Shown piece after piece: positions 31,737-42,512 of a DNA stretch of 64,000 bases; the stretch's first letter is position 1; each line of letters begins with the position of its first letter. The notes under the pieces are model-generated. The model did not search any database. It was not told where the DNA came from and saw only the letters and a program-made list of their open reading frames with translations. This stretch comes from Gammaproteobacteria bacterium (lineage in GTDB: Bacteria; Pseudomonadota; Gammaproteobacteria; Thiotrichales; Thiotrichaceae). Location: NCBI GenBank assembly GCA_018822845.1, contig JAHJJD010000058.1, forward strand, positions 20,354-84,353, given 5' to 3'. Both the position numbers and the translations under genes were made by a program.

Positions 31737-33079
<1,343 letters not shown>

Positions 33080-33115
33080 GTTTTCACCTCAAGGGTGGCT
33101 TGCCCAATCACAAAC

Positions 33116-33577
33116 TTACTCAATGATAAACAGCGGCTGGCCAAATTCGACCGGCTGCTCGTTCTCAACCAGAATGGCCTTGACGATGCCAGCCTTGTCG
33201 GACTGGATCTGGTTGAGCATTTTCATGGCTTCGATGATGCAGAGCGTGTCGCCAACCTTGACGGATTGGCCAATTTCCGCAAACGGCTTGGAGCCGGGTG
33301 AGGAAGACCGGTAGAAAGTGCCTACCATGGGTGATTCAACAGTGTGGCCGGATGGGGGGACAGCGACTGGTACAGCTTCGGCAGTTGGTGCTACGGGAGC
33401 CGCAGCGGGCGGCGCGGGTGGAGCATAGTAATGTTGTGGTGCTGGTGCGGCAAGGGTCATGCCAGTGTTGATGCGGCTGATACGGACGGAATCCTCGCCT
33501 TCCTTGATTTCGATTTCAGCAACATCGCTGCCTTCCAGCAGGCTGATGAGTTTTTGTATTTTACGAACGTCCATCAT
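33116..33577 (-). CDS. accB: Acetyl-CoA carboxylase, biotin carboxyl carrier protein
   Basis: The 153-residue protein has the AccB N-terminal helix region, an Ala/Pro-rich linker (about 45-75) and a C-terminal biotinyl domain with the biotin lysine in EAMKML. Its start overlaps the end of aroQ by 17 bases. Confidence 0.96.
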   Translation of the reverse strand: MMDVRKIQKLISLLEGSDVAEIEIKEGEDSVRISRINTGMTLAAPAPQHYYAPPAPPAAAPVAPTAEAVPVAVPPSGHTVESPMVGTFYRSSSPGSKPFAEIGQSVKVGDTLCIIEAMKMLNQIQSDKAGIVKAILVENEQPVEFGQPLFIIE

Positions 33578-34034
33578 GGGTTAATGCCCTGTCATGTTTG
33601 TTGAGTTTCTGTATAGCGGCATACAGTGCAAGTTCATAGCCCAATGCGCCGAGGCCCAGGATGACGCCCTCAGCAATATCTGACAGATATGAATGGTGGC
33701 GGAAAGGCTCCCGTCTGTGCACATTGGACAGGTGTATTTCGATAAAAGGAATTGCAACCCCCAGCAGGGCGTCCCGCAAAGCAACACTGGTGTGGGTGTA
33801 AGCGCCAGGGTTGATCAGGATGAAATCAACCTGCTCGTCCATGGCCTGATGAACCCGGTCTACCAAGCCACCCTCGGAATTGCTTTGGTAACACAGCAGC
33901 GTTTGCTGCTGCTGGTTGGCCAGTGAGGTCATGCGGGTTTCGATTTCGGGCAGGCTCAAACTACCGTAATGGCCCGGTTCGCGTTTCCCCAACAGGTTCA
34001 GATTTGGTCCATTGAGCAAAAGGATCGTCGCCAT
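33561..34034 (-). CDS. aroQ: Type II 3-dehydroquinate dehydratase
   Basis: AroQ performs the third step of the shikimate pathway. The 157-residue protein has [19 protein letters not shown] with the catalytic Tyr, [23 protein letters not shown] and [17 protein letters not shown]. An ATG one codon upstream is an alternative start. Order aroQ-accB-accC is common in proteobacteria. Confidence 0.95.
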   Translation of the reverse strand: MATILLLNGPNLNLLGKREPGHYGSLSLPEIETRMTSLANQQQQTLLCYQSNSEGGLVDRVHQAMDEQVDFILINPGAYTHTSVALRDALLGVAIPFIEIHLSNVHRREPFRHHSYLSDIAEGVILGLGALGYELALYAAIQKLNKHDRALTHDGRS

Positions 34035-34144
34035 CAAACATCCGCCCTATGTTGCAGATACCTTAAATTGGCGGCATTCTACACCGAATTGTCACGATAT
34101 GCAGCAATTCGGTGCAAAACTGGCGCGTTTTGCCGGGAACGTGT

Positions 34145-35647
34145 TTAACGCCCCTTGAACAGTGAACCAAGGATTCCACGCACGATTTGTGTACCTATCC
34201 GGCGGCCTGCGCTGGAGGTGGCGGCACGCACGGCATTTTTCAGCAAACCTTCGGCAATATCACCCATCATGCTGCTTTCTTCGCGCTTGCTGCTGGTGCT
34301 GTAGCGGCGCGCTGCTTTCTGCTCTTCTTTGGCGGCTTGCTGGGCTGCGGCTTCTGTGGCGGCTTGTTCGGTACGGCGTTGCAATAATTCGTAGGCGGAT
34401 TCGCGGTCAATCATATTGTCGTAGCGGCCTGCAAACGGGCTGGTGCGTAACACATTAGCGCGTTCAGCATCGGTCAGTGGGCCGATACGGGATTGTGGCG
34501 GGCACATCAGGGTGCGTTGCACGACGCTGGGGATACCTTTTTCTTCCAGTACGGAAACCAGTGCTTCGCCGACACCCATTTGCATGATGGTTTCGGCAGT
34601 GTCCAGGTTCGGGTTCTGGCGGAAGGTGTCGGCAGCAGTATGCACGGCTTTCTGGTCACGCGGGGTGAAAGCGCGCAGGGCGTGCTGGATACGGTTGCCG
34701 AGCTGGCCGAGGACGGATTCCGGTACATCCAGCGGGTTCTGGGTAATGAAATAAATGCCCACGCCCTTGGAACGGATCAGTTTCACCACCTGTTCCACCT
34801 TGTCGACCAGTGCCTTGGGGGCATCATCGAACAACAGGTGGGCTTCGTCGAAGAAGAACACCAGACGAGGCTTATCCATGTCGCCGACTTCGGGCAGGTC
34901 TTCAAACAGTTCGGACAGCAGCCACAGCAGGAAGGTGGCGTACAGGCGCGGAGTATTGATCAGGCGGTCGGCAGCAAGGATATTGACGTTACCGTAACCA
35001 CCGGCACCGGTGCGCATGAAATCCCACAAATCCAGCGCTGGTTCGCCGAAGAACTTGTCAGCACCTTGTTGTTCCAGCACCAGCAGTTGCCGCTGGATTG
35101 CACCGATGGAGGAGGAACTGACATTGCCATAGCTATTGCTGAATTGCTTGCTGTTTTCACCGACGTACTGGAGGATGGCACGCAAATCCTTCAGATCCAG
35201 CAACAACATGCCTTGATCGTCGGCAAATTTGAACGCGATGTTCAACACGCCTTCCTGCGTGTCGTTCAGGTCAAGCAGCCTCGCCAATAGCAGCGGCCCC
35301 ATGTCGGAGATGGTGGCGCGCACCGGATGCCCACGTTCGCCGGACAAATCCCAGATTACGGTTGGGCAGGCTGCAAATGTGAAATCATCGATGCCGATTT
35401 TCTGGATACGTTCATCTACCTTGGGATGGGGGTTGCCGGGGGCGGCAATGCCAGTCAGGTCACCCTTGATGTCAGCCATGAATACGGGCACGCCGATACG
35501 CGAAAAACCTTCCGCCAGCACTTGCAGGGAAATGGTTTTACCGGTGCCGGTTGCGCCAGCAATGAGGCCATGGCGGTTGGCAAAGCGCGGGTTCAGGTAA
35601 ACCTTGTCTTCGCCCTTGCCGAGCAGAATACCGCTCTGTTCTGACAT
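34145..35647 (-). CDS. HerA/VirB4-like ATPase of the DUF853 (YjgR) family
   Basis: The 500-residue protein has a Walker A motif in GATGTGKTISLQVL (about 31-44), the family stretch VFMADIKGDLTG, and a Walker B region with FFFDEAHLLF. These features fit the DUF853/YjgR group of HerA-like ring ATPases. The C-terminal tail is rich in Ala, Gln and Lys. Its cellular task is unknown and the gene is isolated. Confidence 0.87.
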   Translation of the reverse strand: MSEQSGILLGKGEDKVYLNPRFANRHGLIAGATGTGKTISLQVLAEGFSRIGVPVFMADIKGDLTGIAAPGNPHPKVDERIQKIGIDDFTFAACPTVIWDLSGERGHPVRATISDMGPLLLARLLDLNDTQEGVLNIAFKFADDQGMLLLDLKDLRAILQYVGENSKQFSNSYGNVSSSSIGAIQRQLLVLEQQGADKFFGEPALDLWDFMRTGAGGYGNVNILAADRLINTPRLYATFLLWLLSELFEDLPEVGDMDKPRLVFFFDEAHLLFDDAPKALVDKVEQVVKLIRSKGVGIYFITQNPLDVPESVLGQLGNRIQHALRAFTPRDQKAVHTAADTFRQNPNLDTAETIMQMGVGEALVSVLEEKGIPSVVQRTLMCPPQSRIGPLTDAERANVLRTSPFAGRYDNMIDRESAYELLQRRTEQAATEAAAQQAAKEEQKAARRYSTSSKREESSMMGDIAEGLLKNAVRAATSSAGRRIGTQIVRGILGSLFKGR

Positions 35648-35713
35648 GATGACTCCTTATGTTTCGGCTATTTTTAAGTATGCGCCAGTGTAACAGGAAA
35701 CAACTCCAACTCT

Positions 35714-36646
35714 CTATCGCAGTTGCAGTTTTTGCAGGGTTTCCAGGGTAATGGCACCGCTGGCGAGACGGTTTTCTTCCTGATAGCGGGTCACGGCGGC
35801 GCGGGTTTTGGGACCCAGTTCCCCATCAGGAGAGTCCTGGTAATAGCCGAGCTGGTGTAGATGCTGTTGCAGTCGCATGATTTCATCCTTTCCAGCAGTG
35901 CTTTCACACAGGGCGGGCATTTGGCGGAAGGTTTCCGGGTGGATTATCTTTTCGGCAGGAATATGTTGTACTTTGGATGCGCTGCGGGATGCCAGTATTT
36001 TGGGCGGTTCCTCGACGCGGGTCAGTTTGACGCTTGCATATACGGCAGGAATTTCCTTGCGCACGACTTTGGCAGGCTCCACCTGTACCTTGCGGGTAAT
36101 GGTTTCAGTGCGTGCCGGAATGATCTTTTTGATGGTGCGGGCAGGCATGTCAATGATTTCACGGGTGACTTCGGTGTATTCCGCCGGAACTTCGAGCAGG
36201 CAGTTGGCGGGGATGCTTGCCTGACTTTCAGCAAGCACTGGCGTACAGGCCGGATTCCAGCGCTTGGTGGCGTCCCTGGTCTTGATGCGCTTGGTTTCGG
36301 TGCGGTAAGTGGCGGGCAGCGTCTCGATTTCCACCCGTTCGCGTTCGACTTCAATGGTTTCGGTCACTTCCTTGAAGCTTGCGGGGATGATTTCGTACTC
36401 GACGTAGGCATCGACAACCTTGATTTTGCGTTCACCATAGCCGAGTTTTACCGGCGTAGTGCTATAGGTGCTACTACCTTCGTAGACAGTAACCTGTTCG
36501 GACGCTGCGCTATACTGGGCGGGAACAATAACTTGTGACATGCATATGCCGGATTGGTTGGCAATTGCCTGGTTGGCCACCAAGAGTGTCGCCACAATGC
36601 CCAGCCTGTATGTACGGCTGGGGTGGAAATGGATAATCTGTTGCAT
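35714..36646 (-). CDS. Exported repetitive protein with C-terminal peptidoglycan-binding domain
   Basis: The 310-residue protein begins with a signal-peptide-like stretch, then holds a long region of beta-rich repeats spaced by about 30-40 residues, with recurring IPA/LPA/VPAxY and xVTxxI patterns (for example IIPASFKEVTETIEVERE, VPAEYTEVTREIIDMPAR). A PG_binding_1 domain follows at the C-terminus (about 245-310; LQQHLHQLGYYQDSPDGELGP). I do not recognise the repeat family. It is probably anchored to the cell wall in the periplasm. Confidence 0.7.
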   Translation of the reverse strand: MQQIIHFHPSRTYRLGIVATLLVANQAIANQSGICMSQVIVPAQYSAASEQVTVYEGSSTYSTTPVKLGYGERKIKVVDAYVEYEIIPASFKEVTETIEVERERVEIETLPATYRTETKRIKTRDATKRWNPACTPVLAESQASIPANCLLEVPAEYTEVTREIIDMPARTIKKIIPARTETITRKVQVEPAKVVRKEIPAVYASVKLTRVEEPPKILASRSASKVQHIPAEKIIHPETFRQMPALCESTAGKDEIMRLQQHLHQLGYYQDSPDGELGPKTRAAVTRYQEENRLASGAITLETLQKLQLR

Positions 36647-36755
36647 TAACTGGTTTCTGCTGTCAGGGTTAGGAATTTTGTCGAGTCGGATTGTAGACAG
36701 TAACAGGTGGAAAGTACCACCCGGTAGTAAATAACAGTATCAGGAAGCACAAAAC

Positions 36756-37790
36756 ATGCAAGTCCGCGCCGAACAGATTGAAGACCACCTCCGCCATACG
36801 CTGGCATCGGTTTACCTGATTGCCGGGGATGAACCCCTGCAAGTGATGGAAACCGCCGACGCCATCCGCCGGGTGGCGCTGGAACGGGGTTTCAGCGAGC
36901 GTGACATCTTCAACGTTGATGCCCAGTTCGACTGGAATGTGTTGTATGACGTGGCCGGGGCGCTTTCCCTGTTTGCCGATAAAAAGCTGTTGGATGTGCG
37001 CATGCAGACCTGCAAGGCGGGTGTTTCCGGCAGCAAGGCGTTACAGCATTACCTCGACTATCTGCCTTCTGACAAGGTGTTGTTGCTGCAAACCGGCAGG
37101 CTGGACAAAGCCTGCAAGAGTGCGGCGTGGGTGAAAAAGGTCGAGCAGGTGGGCGTGCTGGTGCAGGTATGGGATTTGTCGCCCGCGCAAACCCAGGCGT
37201 GGATTGCCAAACGGATGCGCAACGCAGGATTGCAGCCGGACAACGAAGCGGTGCGTTACCTGACCGAACGGGTGGAGGGTAACTTGCTGGCAGCGGTGCA
37301 GGAAATCGGCAAACTGGTCTTGCTGTTCGGCAAGCGTCCGATTTCTGCCGACAATATCATGAGCGTGGTGGCGGATAATTCCCGGTTCAGTGTGTTTGAC
37401 CTGAGTGAAGCGGTTCTGGCGCAGGATGCGCGCCGTATCCGCCACATCATGCAGGTCTTGCAGGAAGAAGACACTGCCCCGCCATTGATGATCTGGGCAC
37501 TGGCCGACCTGCTGCGCCAGCTTTACACGGCGTGCGAAAATGTGCGCAACAATGCATCCAATCAGGGCATCCTGATGCGCATGCCGAAAAACCGGCAGGC
37601 GCTGTTCCAGAATGCCTTGCGCCGCATGATGACAGTCGACTGGACGCTGCTGTTTACCCATGCCGCCCGCCTTGACCGCCACAGCAAAGGGGTAGGGCGT
37701 GATGTTTCCCGCCACCCGCAGCGCCTGTGGGATGACATGCTGGAACTGGCGCTGAAACTGGCCGGGCGGCCTGTGATGGCAGCCGCCTAG
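36756..37790 (+). CDS. holA: DNA polymerase III delta subunit
   Basis: HolA is the clamp-loader wrench subunit that opens the sliding clamp. The 344-residue protein has the family start (VYLIAGDEPLQVMETADAIR), SLFADKKLLDVRM and ARRIRHIMQVLQEEDTAPPLMIWALADLLRQL. It lacks its common upstream neighbour lptE here. A repeat element follows its stop. Confidence 0.93.
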   Translation: MQVRAEQIEDHLRHTLASVYLIAGDEPLQVMETADAIRRVALERGFSERDIFNVDAQFDWNVLYDVAGALSLFADKKLLDVRMQTCKAGVSGSKALQHYLDYLPSDKVLLLQTGRLDKACKSAAWVKKVEQVGVLVQVWDLSPAQTQAWIAKRMRNAGLQPDNEAVRYLTERVEGNLLAAVQEIGKLVLLFGKRPISADNIMSVVADNSRFSVFDLSEAVLAQDARRIRHIMQVLQEEDTAPPLMIWALADLLRQLYTACENVRNNASNQGILMRMPKNRQALFQNALRRMMTVDWTLLFTHAARLDRHSKGVGRDVSRHPQRLWDDMLELALKLAGRPVMAAA

Positions 37791-37881
37791 TTGCCTTCGA
37801 CTCTACTTCGACAGGCTCAGCACAAGCGCTCAGGCAACGGGTCGTGCCACCCAACCGAGGGCTGAGCGGAGTCGAAGCCCG
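37791..37881. repeat. Inverted repeat of the CTTCGACTC/GAGTCGAAG type (family C)
   Basis: After holA, CTTCGACTC and CAGGCTCAGC are mirrored by GGCTGAGCGGAGTCGAAG near 37860-37877. The same GAGCGGAGTCGAAG core is found inside the oxoprolinase gene at 44280-44305 and, inverted, at 44891-44909. Confidence 0.8.
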
Positions 37882-37888
37882 GCGACGC

Positions 37889-38299
37889 TCACTCCACCAT
37901 CAGACCATGGCTGGAATACCAGCTTTTGTCGATTTCCCACTGTACTTCCTGAACGCCGGGCTGTTCCTTCACCAGCTTTCCGGCCTTTTCCTGTAAATGA
38001 GCCAGCCGTTTCTGTGCTTCAATCATTTCTGGCGTGTCAGGGTTGCTGGTGTCCAGGTTTGGGAACGCGATGTTGAAGAATTGCAGTACAGAAACCTGCG
38101 GTGAACGCGGGCTGCTGAGGGTGGCAACACCATTTTCCAGCTTGATTGCCCGGAACTGGTAAGGGTAGGCGGAAAGTTCTGGATCTGCTTTCAATGCATT
38201 GTTCAGGTTGTTGAATTCAGGGTCTTGCCGGGCGAACCACAAGAGCGCAAGAGCAAGAAAAATAGCCAGGACAATCAATCCCTGCTTTGTGTTGGACAT
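37889..38299 (-). CDS. Small membrane-anchored protein of unknown function
   Basis: I do not recognise a family. The 136-residue protein has an N-terminal membrane helix (about 8-24) followed by a soluble, probably periplasmic, domain with no Cys. It lies between holA and the ABC exporter, with repeats on both sides. Confidence 0.65.
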   Translation of the reverse strand: MSNTKQGLIVLAIFLALALLWFARQDPEFNNLNNALKADPELSAYPYQFRAIKLENGVATLSSPRSPQVSVLQFFNIAFPNLDTSNPDTPEMIEAQKRLAHLQEKAGKLVKEQPGVQEVQWEIDKSWYSSHGLMVE

Positions 38300-38381
38300 G
38301 GGTGCAATCCTTGTTGAAAACTGTTTTGTAAATGACCCGTCAAGCGGGAGCCATGGGAAAAATCAAAATGCAGCATCGAGG

Positions 38382-40193
38382 CTACCCTGTAGGAGCCTGC
38401 CCCGCAGGCGATTCTTTCATCTCCCGCTCCCCGGTTTGCAAACGCCACAAGGCAGCATACGTGCCATTGCGTTGCAGCAGGGCATCATGCGTGCCGGATT
38501 CGCTAATACGCCCGTGTTCCAGCACATGAATGCAATGCGCATGGCGTACCGTCGAGAGGCGATGCGCAATGATCAGGCTGGTGCGCCCGACCACCAGCCG
38601 GTCGAGGGAACGCTGGATGGCGGCTTCGGTTTCATTGTCCACGGCTGAAGTGGCTTCATCCAGAATCAGGATGGGTGGATTTTTGAGGATGGCGCGTGCT
38701 AATGCCAAGCGTTGGCGTTGCCCGCCGGAAAGTTTCATGCCGCGTTCGCCAACCTGGGTGTCGTAACCTTGCGGCAACTGGCTGATGAACTCGTGTGCTT
38801 CGGCGGCTTGGGCTGCTGCAATCACGGCGTTGCGGGGCGTAGCGTGGCTGCCGTAGGCAATATTTTCCGCGACACTGGCATCGGCGAGAAAGGTGTCTTG
38901 CGCAACATAGCCAATGGTGCGGCGCAAATCCTGCAACTGAATACCGGCAATCGCTTGCCCGTCGAGCTGGATGCTGCCTTGTTGTGGATCGTGGAAGCGT
39001 AGTAGCAACTTGATCAGGGTGCTTTTGCCACCACCGGTACTGCCAACAAAAGCCACCGTTTCACCGGCTGCAATTTTCAGGTTCAGGTCACTGATGGCGG
39101 CCTGGTTCTGTCCGGGATAGGTGAAGCTCACGCCGGTAAATGCCAACTCGCCTTTCACCGTGCTGGTTTCCAACGCTACACCGGCGTAGCTGATTTCAAC
39201 CGGGGTATGCAGCAAATCCAGCACGCGCTGGATGGAGGCCATCGAACGCTGATACAGATCGGTCATGTCCGCCAGTCGTGTCAGCGGCCACAACAGGCGC
39301 TGGGTCAGGTAGACCAGCACCGAGTAACTGCCCACGCCAATTTCGCCATTCAGTGCCATGAAGCCACCGTACAACAGGGTGACGGTGAACCCAGCCAGAA
39401 TCGCCATGCGGATCACGGGGGTAATCGCCGATGACCAGCGGATCGCTTCGGCGTTGCGGTTGCGGTAATGGTCGGAACCTTGCCGAATCTGTTCGGCCTC
39501 GAAATCTTCCGCCGTATACGCCTTGACGGTGGCAATCCCGCTCAGGTTGTTGTTGAGGCGGGTCGCCAGTGCCCCGGCAGCTTCGCGCATCGCGGTATAG
39601 CGCGGAGCCAAGCGTTTCTGGAACCAGAATGCGCCATACAAAATGAACGGAATCGGTAACAGGGCGAGGGCTGCCAGACTGCTGGTGAGGGCGAAGAATA
39701 CTCCGCTGACCATCAAGGTGCCGACGAATACCTGAATCAGGTCATTTGCGCCGCCATTGAGGAAACGTTCCATCTGGTTGATGTCTTCGTTGAGCACCGA
39801 GAGCAGGTTGCCGCTGCGGTTGCGTTCAAACCAGGCCATGTCGAGCTGTTGCACGTGGCGGTAGGCATCCATGCGCAGGTCGTGTTGCAGGTTTTGCGCC
39901 AGATTGCGCCACTTGAGGTTGTACAGGTACTCGAACAGCGATTCGGCAATCCACACAATTGCGGTGAGGATTGCCAGCGCCACGATCTGCTGCTTGGGGT
40001 CGGCAATGCCCAGCTTGGCGACGAAAGAATCCTGCTGGTTGACCACCACATCGACCGCTACCCCGATCAGCACTTCCGGCAATACGTCGAAGAATTTGTT
40101 GAGGATGGAGTAGAGCGACGCCCTGATTACGTCGGGGCGGTATTGGCGGGCGTAGGTGAACAGGCGTTGCAGGGGGTGGACGGGGTTGTCCAT
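38382..40193 (-). CDS. ABC exporter, fused membrane and ATPase domains
   Basis: The 603-residue half-transporter has an N-terminal six-helix domain (about 30-310) and a C-terminal nucleotide-binding domain with Walker A GSTGGGKST, signature LSGGQRQ, Walker B ILILDEAT and the switch His in IAHRL. It belongs to the MsbA/multidrug-type exporters; the substrate is unknown. I chose ATG 40193, which has AAAGGAA upstream. The last residues (ESPAGQAPTG) are encoded by a family B repeat, so the gene end is derived from that element. Confidence 0.87.
   Translation of the reverse strand: MDNPVHPLQRLFTYARQYRPDVIRASLYSILNKFFDVLPEVLIGVAVDVVVNQQDSFVAKLGIADPKQQIVALAILTAIVWIAESLFEYLYNLKWRNLAQNLQHDLRMDAYRHVQQLDMAWFERNRSGNLLSVLNEDINQMERFLNGGANDLIQVFVGTLMVSGVFFALTSSLAALALLPIPFILYGAFWFQKRLAPRYTAMREAAGALATRLNNNLSGIATVKAYTAEDFEAEQIRQGSDHYRNRNAEAIRWSSAITPVIRMAILAGFTVTLLYGGFMALNGEIGVGSYSVLVYLTQRLLWPLTRLADMTDLYQRSMASIQRVLDLLHTPVEISYAGVALETSTVKGELAFTGVSFTYPGQNQAAISDLNLKIAAGETVAFVGSTGGGKSTLIKLLLRFHDPQQGSIQLDGQAIAGIQLQDLRRTIGYVAQDTFLADASVAENIAYGSHATPRNAVIAAAQAAEAHEFISQLPQGYDTQVGERGMKLSGGQRQRLALARAILKNPPILILDEATSAVDNETEAAIQRSLDRLVVGRTSLIIAHRLSTVRHAHCIHVLEHGRISESGTHDALLQRNGTYAALWRLQTGEREMKESPAGQAPTG
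38387..38414. repeat. REP-like element (family B) at the 3' end of the ABC exporter gene
   Basis: CTGTAGGAGC, a perfect GCCTGC-CCC-GCAGGC hairpin and CGATTC make up one unit matching the units at 14523-14600. The exporter's stop codon lies directly beside it. Confidence 0.8.
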
Positions 40194-40342
40194 GAGGGTG
40201 TTCCTTTCGGGTGGGTCAGGGGGGAGTTTAGCATAAGGCAAGGAAGAGCCCGTCTGATTGGCAGTGAGCTTTAGGGAACCAATGCGCCAAATTTTCTAGT
40301 ACACTCGACCTATTACTACTACCCATTACACAAGGCTGATTC

Positions 40343-41485
40343 ATGAACGAATCAATACTCAAAGGCTATCTGGATCATGTCGAGATTCGGGGTTTCCGTA
40401 GCCTCAAGGATGTTTCGGTTGAGCTGTCACCACTGACAGTGCTCATTGGTGCAAATGGTGCAGGCAAATCCAACTTCATCAAGTTTTTTGAGATGATGCG
40501 TTGGCTGATGGATGGGCGTAGCTTGAGGGAGTGGGTATTGCGCGAAAGTGGCGCAGATGACAACCTGTTCATGGGCAAAGATACCACGGATAGCGTGACT
40601 TGCCAATTGAGCTTGACTATCGAAGGTCAGCAAGACCGCTATGAGTACCAATCCAAACTACTCGCCGATACCTCAGATCAGATGAGCATTGTGTATGAAC
40701 ATACGCGCTTAAGTGATGAAAAATGGATGATGTTACCATCGGCTTCAACTGATGTATCCAGCGTATTTTATCAAGGAATTAGAAAACCTGTTCTGGCTGA
40801 TGGCAAGCTGTTGAAAAGCGGAATTCCACAAGTGTTGGGGTATTTTCTGCAACGTTGCCGGGTCTATCAATTCCATGATACTGCCAGAAATGCTGGCATC
40901 AAGAAGCACCATGACACCAGTGATTCGGTGTTTCTGAATTCTGATGGCGATAATTTGGCGGCTATATTGTTGGCCTTGCGTGAAAATCATGCCAAACGCT
41001 TTAAGCTGATAGAAAAGCAAATCAGCCGTGTATTGAGCAGCTTCGATGGCTTTGTGCTTGAGCCGCAGCACGGTAAAGTCATGTTGCGCTGGCGGCATAA
41101 GCAGGGTGATAAAATCATGGGGGCGCACCTGACTTCTGATGGTTCGTTGCGTCTGTTTTGCCTGATTACTTTGTTAAACCTTCCCGTTGAACAATTGCCG
41201 GACATTATTTTGTTGGATGAGCCAGAGTTAGGTTTGCATCCCAATGCGATTACCCTGATTGCTGCGATGATCCAAAGGGTTTCACATACTTCTCAAGTTA
41301 TTCTGGCGACACAATCGCCCTTTATGGTGGATTGCTTTGAGCTGGACAATATTGTCGTCGCTGATCTTGAAGAGGGCGCTACCCGGCTACGCAAATTAGC
41401 CAAAGAAACCTATCAGCAATGGCTGGATGATGAGTTTTCAGTATCCGAACTTTGGTTGAGTAATGTGCTGGGGGGGCAAGTATGA
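40343..41485 (+). CDS. AAA ATPase (AAA_21, ABC-like) of a putative defence pair
   Basis: The 380-residue protein opens with a RecF/SMC-like lobe (VEIRGFRSLKDVSVELSPL), Walker A GANGAGKS (36-43), and ends with Walker B and D-loop (IILLDEPELGLHP, about 287-299) and the switch segment ILATQSP. The middle region is variable, as in the OLD/PARIS/AbiL-like phage-defence ATPases. It overlaps the next gene by four bases, a pairing of ATPase and TOPRIM-type partner known from several defence systems. Function is inferred. Confidence 0.82.
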   Translation: MNESILKGYLDHVEIRGFRSLKDVSVELSPLTVLIGANGAGKSNFIKFFEMMRWLMDGRSLREWVLRESGADDNLFMGKDTTDSVTCQLSLTIEGQQDRYEYQSKLLADTSDQMSIVYEHTRLSDEKWMMLPSASTDVSSVFYQGIRKPVLADGKLLKSGIPQVLGYFLQRCRVYQFHDTARNAGIKKHHDTSDSVFLNSDGDNLAAILLALRENHAKRFKLIEKQISRVLSSFDGFVLEPQHGKVMLRWRHKQGDKIMGAHLTSDGSLRLFCLITLLNLPVEQLPDIILLDEPELGLHPNAITLIAAMIQRVSHTSQVILATQSPFMVDCFELDNIVVADLEEGATRLRKLAKETYQQWLDDEFSVSELWLSNVLGGQV

Positions 41486-42096
41486 GTCGGGTGTTGGTGA
41501 TCTGTGAGGGGCAAACAGAAGCGGCATTTGTCCGGGATTGTCTGCAACCTTATCTGCTCGACAAAGGCGTCTATGTGTTTGTGGAAAACCTGCGTGGGAA
41601 TGTTTCCAGCCAGCGGGTTGCCCATTTTGTCCGTAACAATTTCCGGTCTTTCGATAAGATAACGACGTTACTGGACTTTTATGGCTTTCAGGATCGTGAA
41701 CAGGATTCACGGCAAGCACTTGAGGCGTTTATAGCAATGATGGCTCAGGGCATCATGCCGCAAGCCGATATAGCTGAAAAGTTTCTTCCCTACGTGCAAA
41801 TGTATGAGTTTGAAGGCTTGTTATTCAGTGATGTCAGTCAGTTTGAATGGGTGCAGGACGGTTGGAACACTGATGCGGAACGACAGTTACAGGCAATATG
41901 CAATGCCTTTGATAATCCTGAATTGATTAATGATAGCCCTTTAACTGCACCCTCTAAACGTTTGGGGGCGATCTTTGCGCATCATTACAAGAAAGTGGAG
42001 CATGGTTCAATTATTGCGGAGAGTATCGGTCTGCAAACCATTCGTGAACAATGCCCGAACTTCAACGAGTGGCTGACATGGTTGGAATCGTTGTGA
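41482..42096 (+). CDS. DUF4276 (TOPRIM-like) protein paired with the AAA ATPase
   Basis: The 204-residue protein has the DUF4276 start [19 protein letters not shown], with an acidic residue as in TOPRIM folds, then TTLLDFYGF and the [14 protein letters not shown] region. DUF4276 proteins are usually encoded beside AAA ATPases of this type and are predicted nucleases or effectors. Start codon overlaps the ATPase stop; its stop overlaps the start region of arfB. Confidence 0.85.
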   Translation: MSRVLVICEGQTEAAFVRDCLQPYLLDKGVYVFVENLRGNVSSQRVAHFVRNNFRSFDKITTLLDFYGFQDREQDSRQALEAFIAMMAQGIMPQADIAEKFLPYVQMYEFEGLLFSDVSQFEWVQDGWNTDAERQLQAICNAFDNPELINDSPLTAPSKRLGAIFAHHYKKVEHGSIIAESIGLQTIREQCPNFNEWLTWLESL

Positions 42097-42512
42097 CCCA
42101 TTCAACGCGCTATAGCCAAATCAAAATACCCCCCGAAGAAATCGACCTCCAGCCCATCCGCGCCCAAGGTTCCGGCGGACAGAACGTCAACAAGGTTTCA
42201 ACCGCCATCCACCTGCGTTTCGACATCCACGCCTCATCCCTGCCGGAAGTCTGGAAGGAAAAGCTGCTGATCTACCCCGACCAGCGCATTTCCAGCGATG
42301 GCGTGATTGTCATCAAGGCGCAAACCCACAACAGCCAGGAAAAAAACCGTGCCGACGCGCTGGAACGCCTGCGCCAGCTCATCCTTGAAGCCACCAAAGT
42401 GCAGAAAAAGCGCAAGGCGACCCGCCCAACCCGCAGTTCCCAAACCAGGCGGCTGGACAGCAAGAAAAAACACAGCCAGACCAAAGCCGGGCGCGGCAAG
42501 GTGGATTATTAA
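42093..42512 (+). CDS. arfB: Alternative ribosome-rescue peptidyl-tRNA hydrolase
   Basis: ArfB (YaeJ) frees ribosomes stalled without a stop codon. The catalytic GGQ is in [20 protein letters not shown], and the C-terminal tail is rich in Lys and Arg, as needed to enter the empty mRNA channel. I chose GTG 42093, which overlaps the stop of the DUF4276 gene (GTGA) and has TTGGAA upstream; ATG 42078 is a possible earlier start. About 139 residues, the usual length. Confidence 0.9.
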   Translation: MTHSTRYSQIKIPPEEIDLQPIRAQGSGGQNVNKVSTAIHLRFDIHASSLPEVWKEKLLIYPDQRISSDGVIVIKAQTHNSQEKNRADALERLRQLILEATKVQKKRKATRPTRSSQTRRLDSKKKHSQTKAGRGKVDY

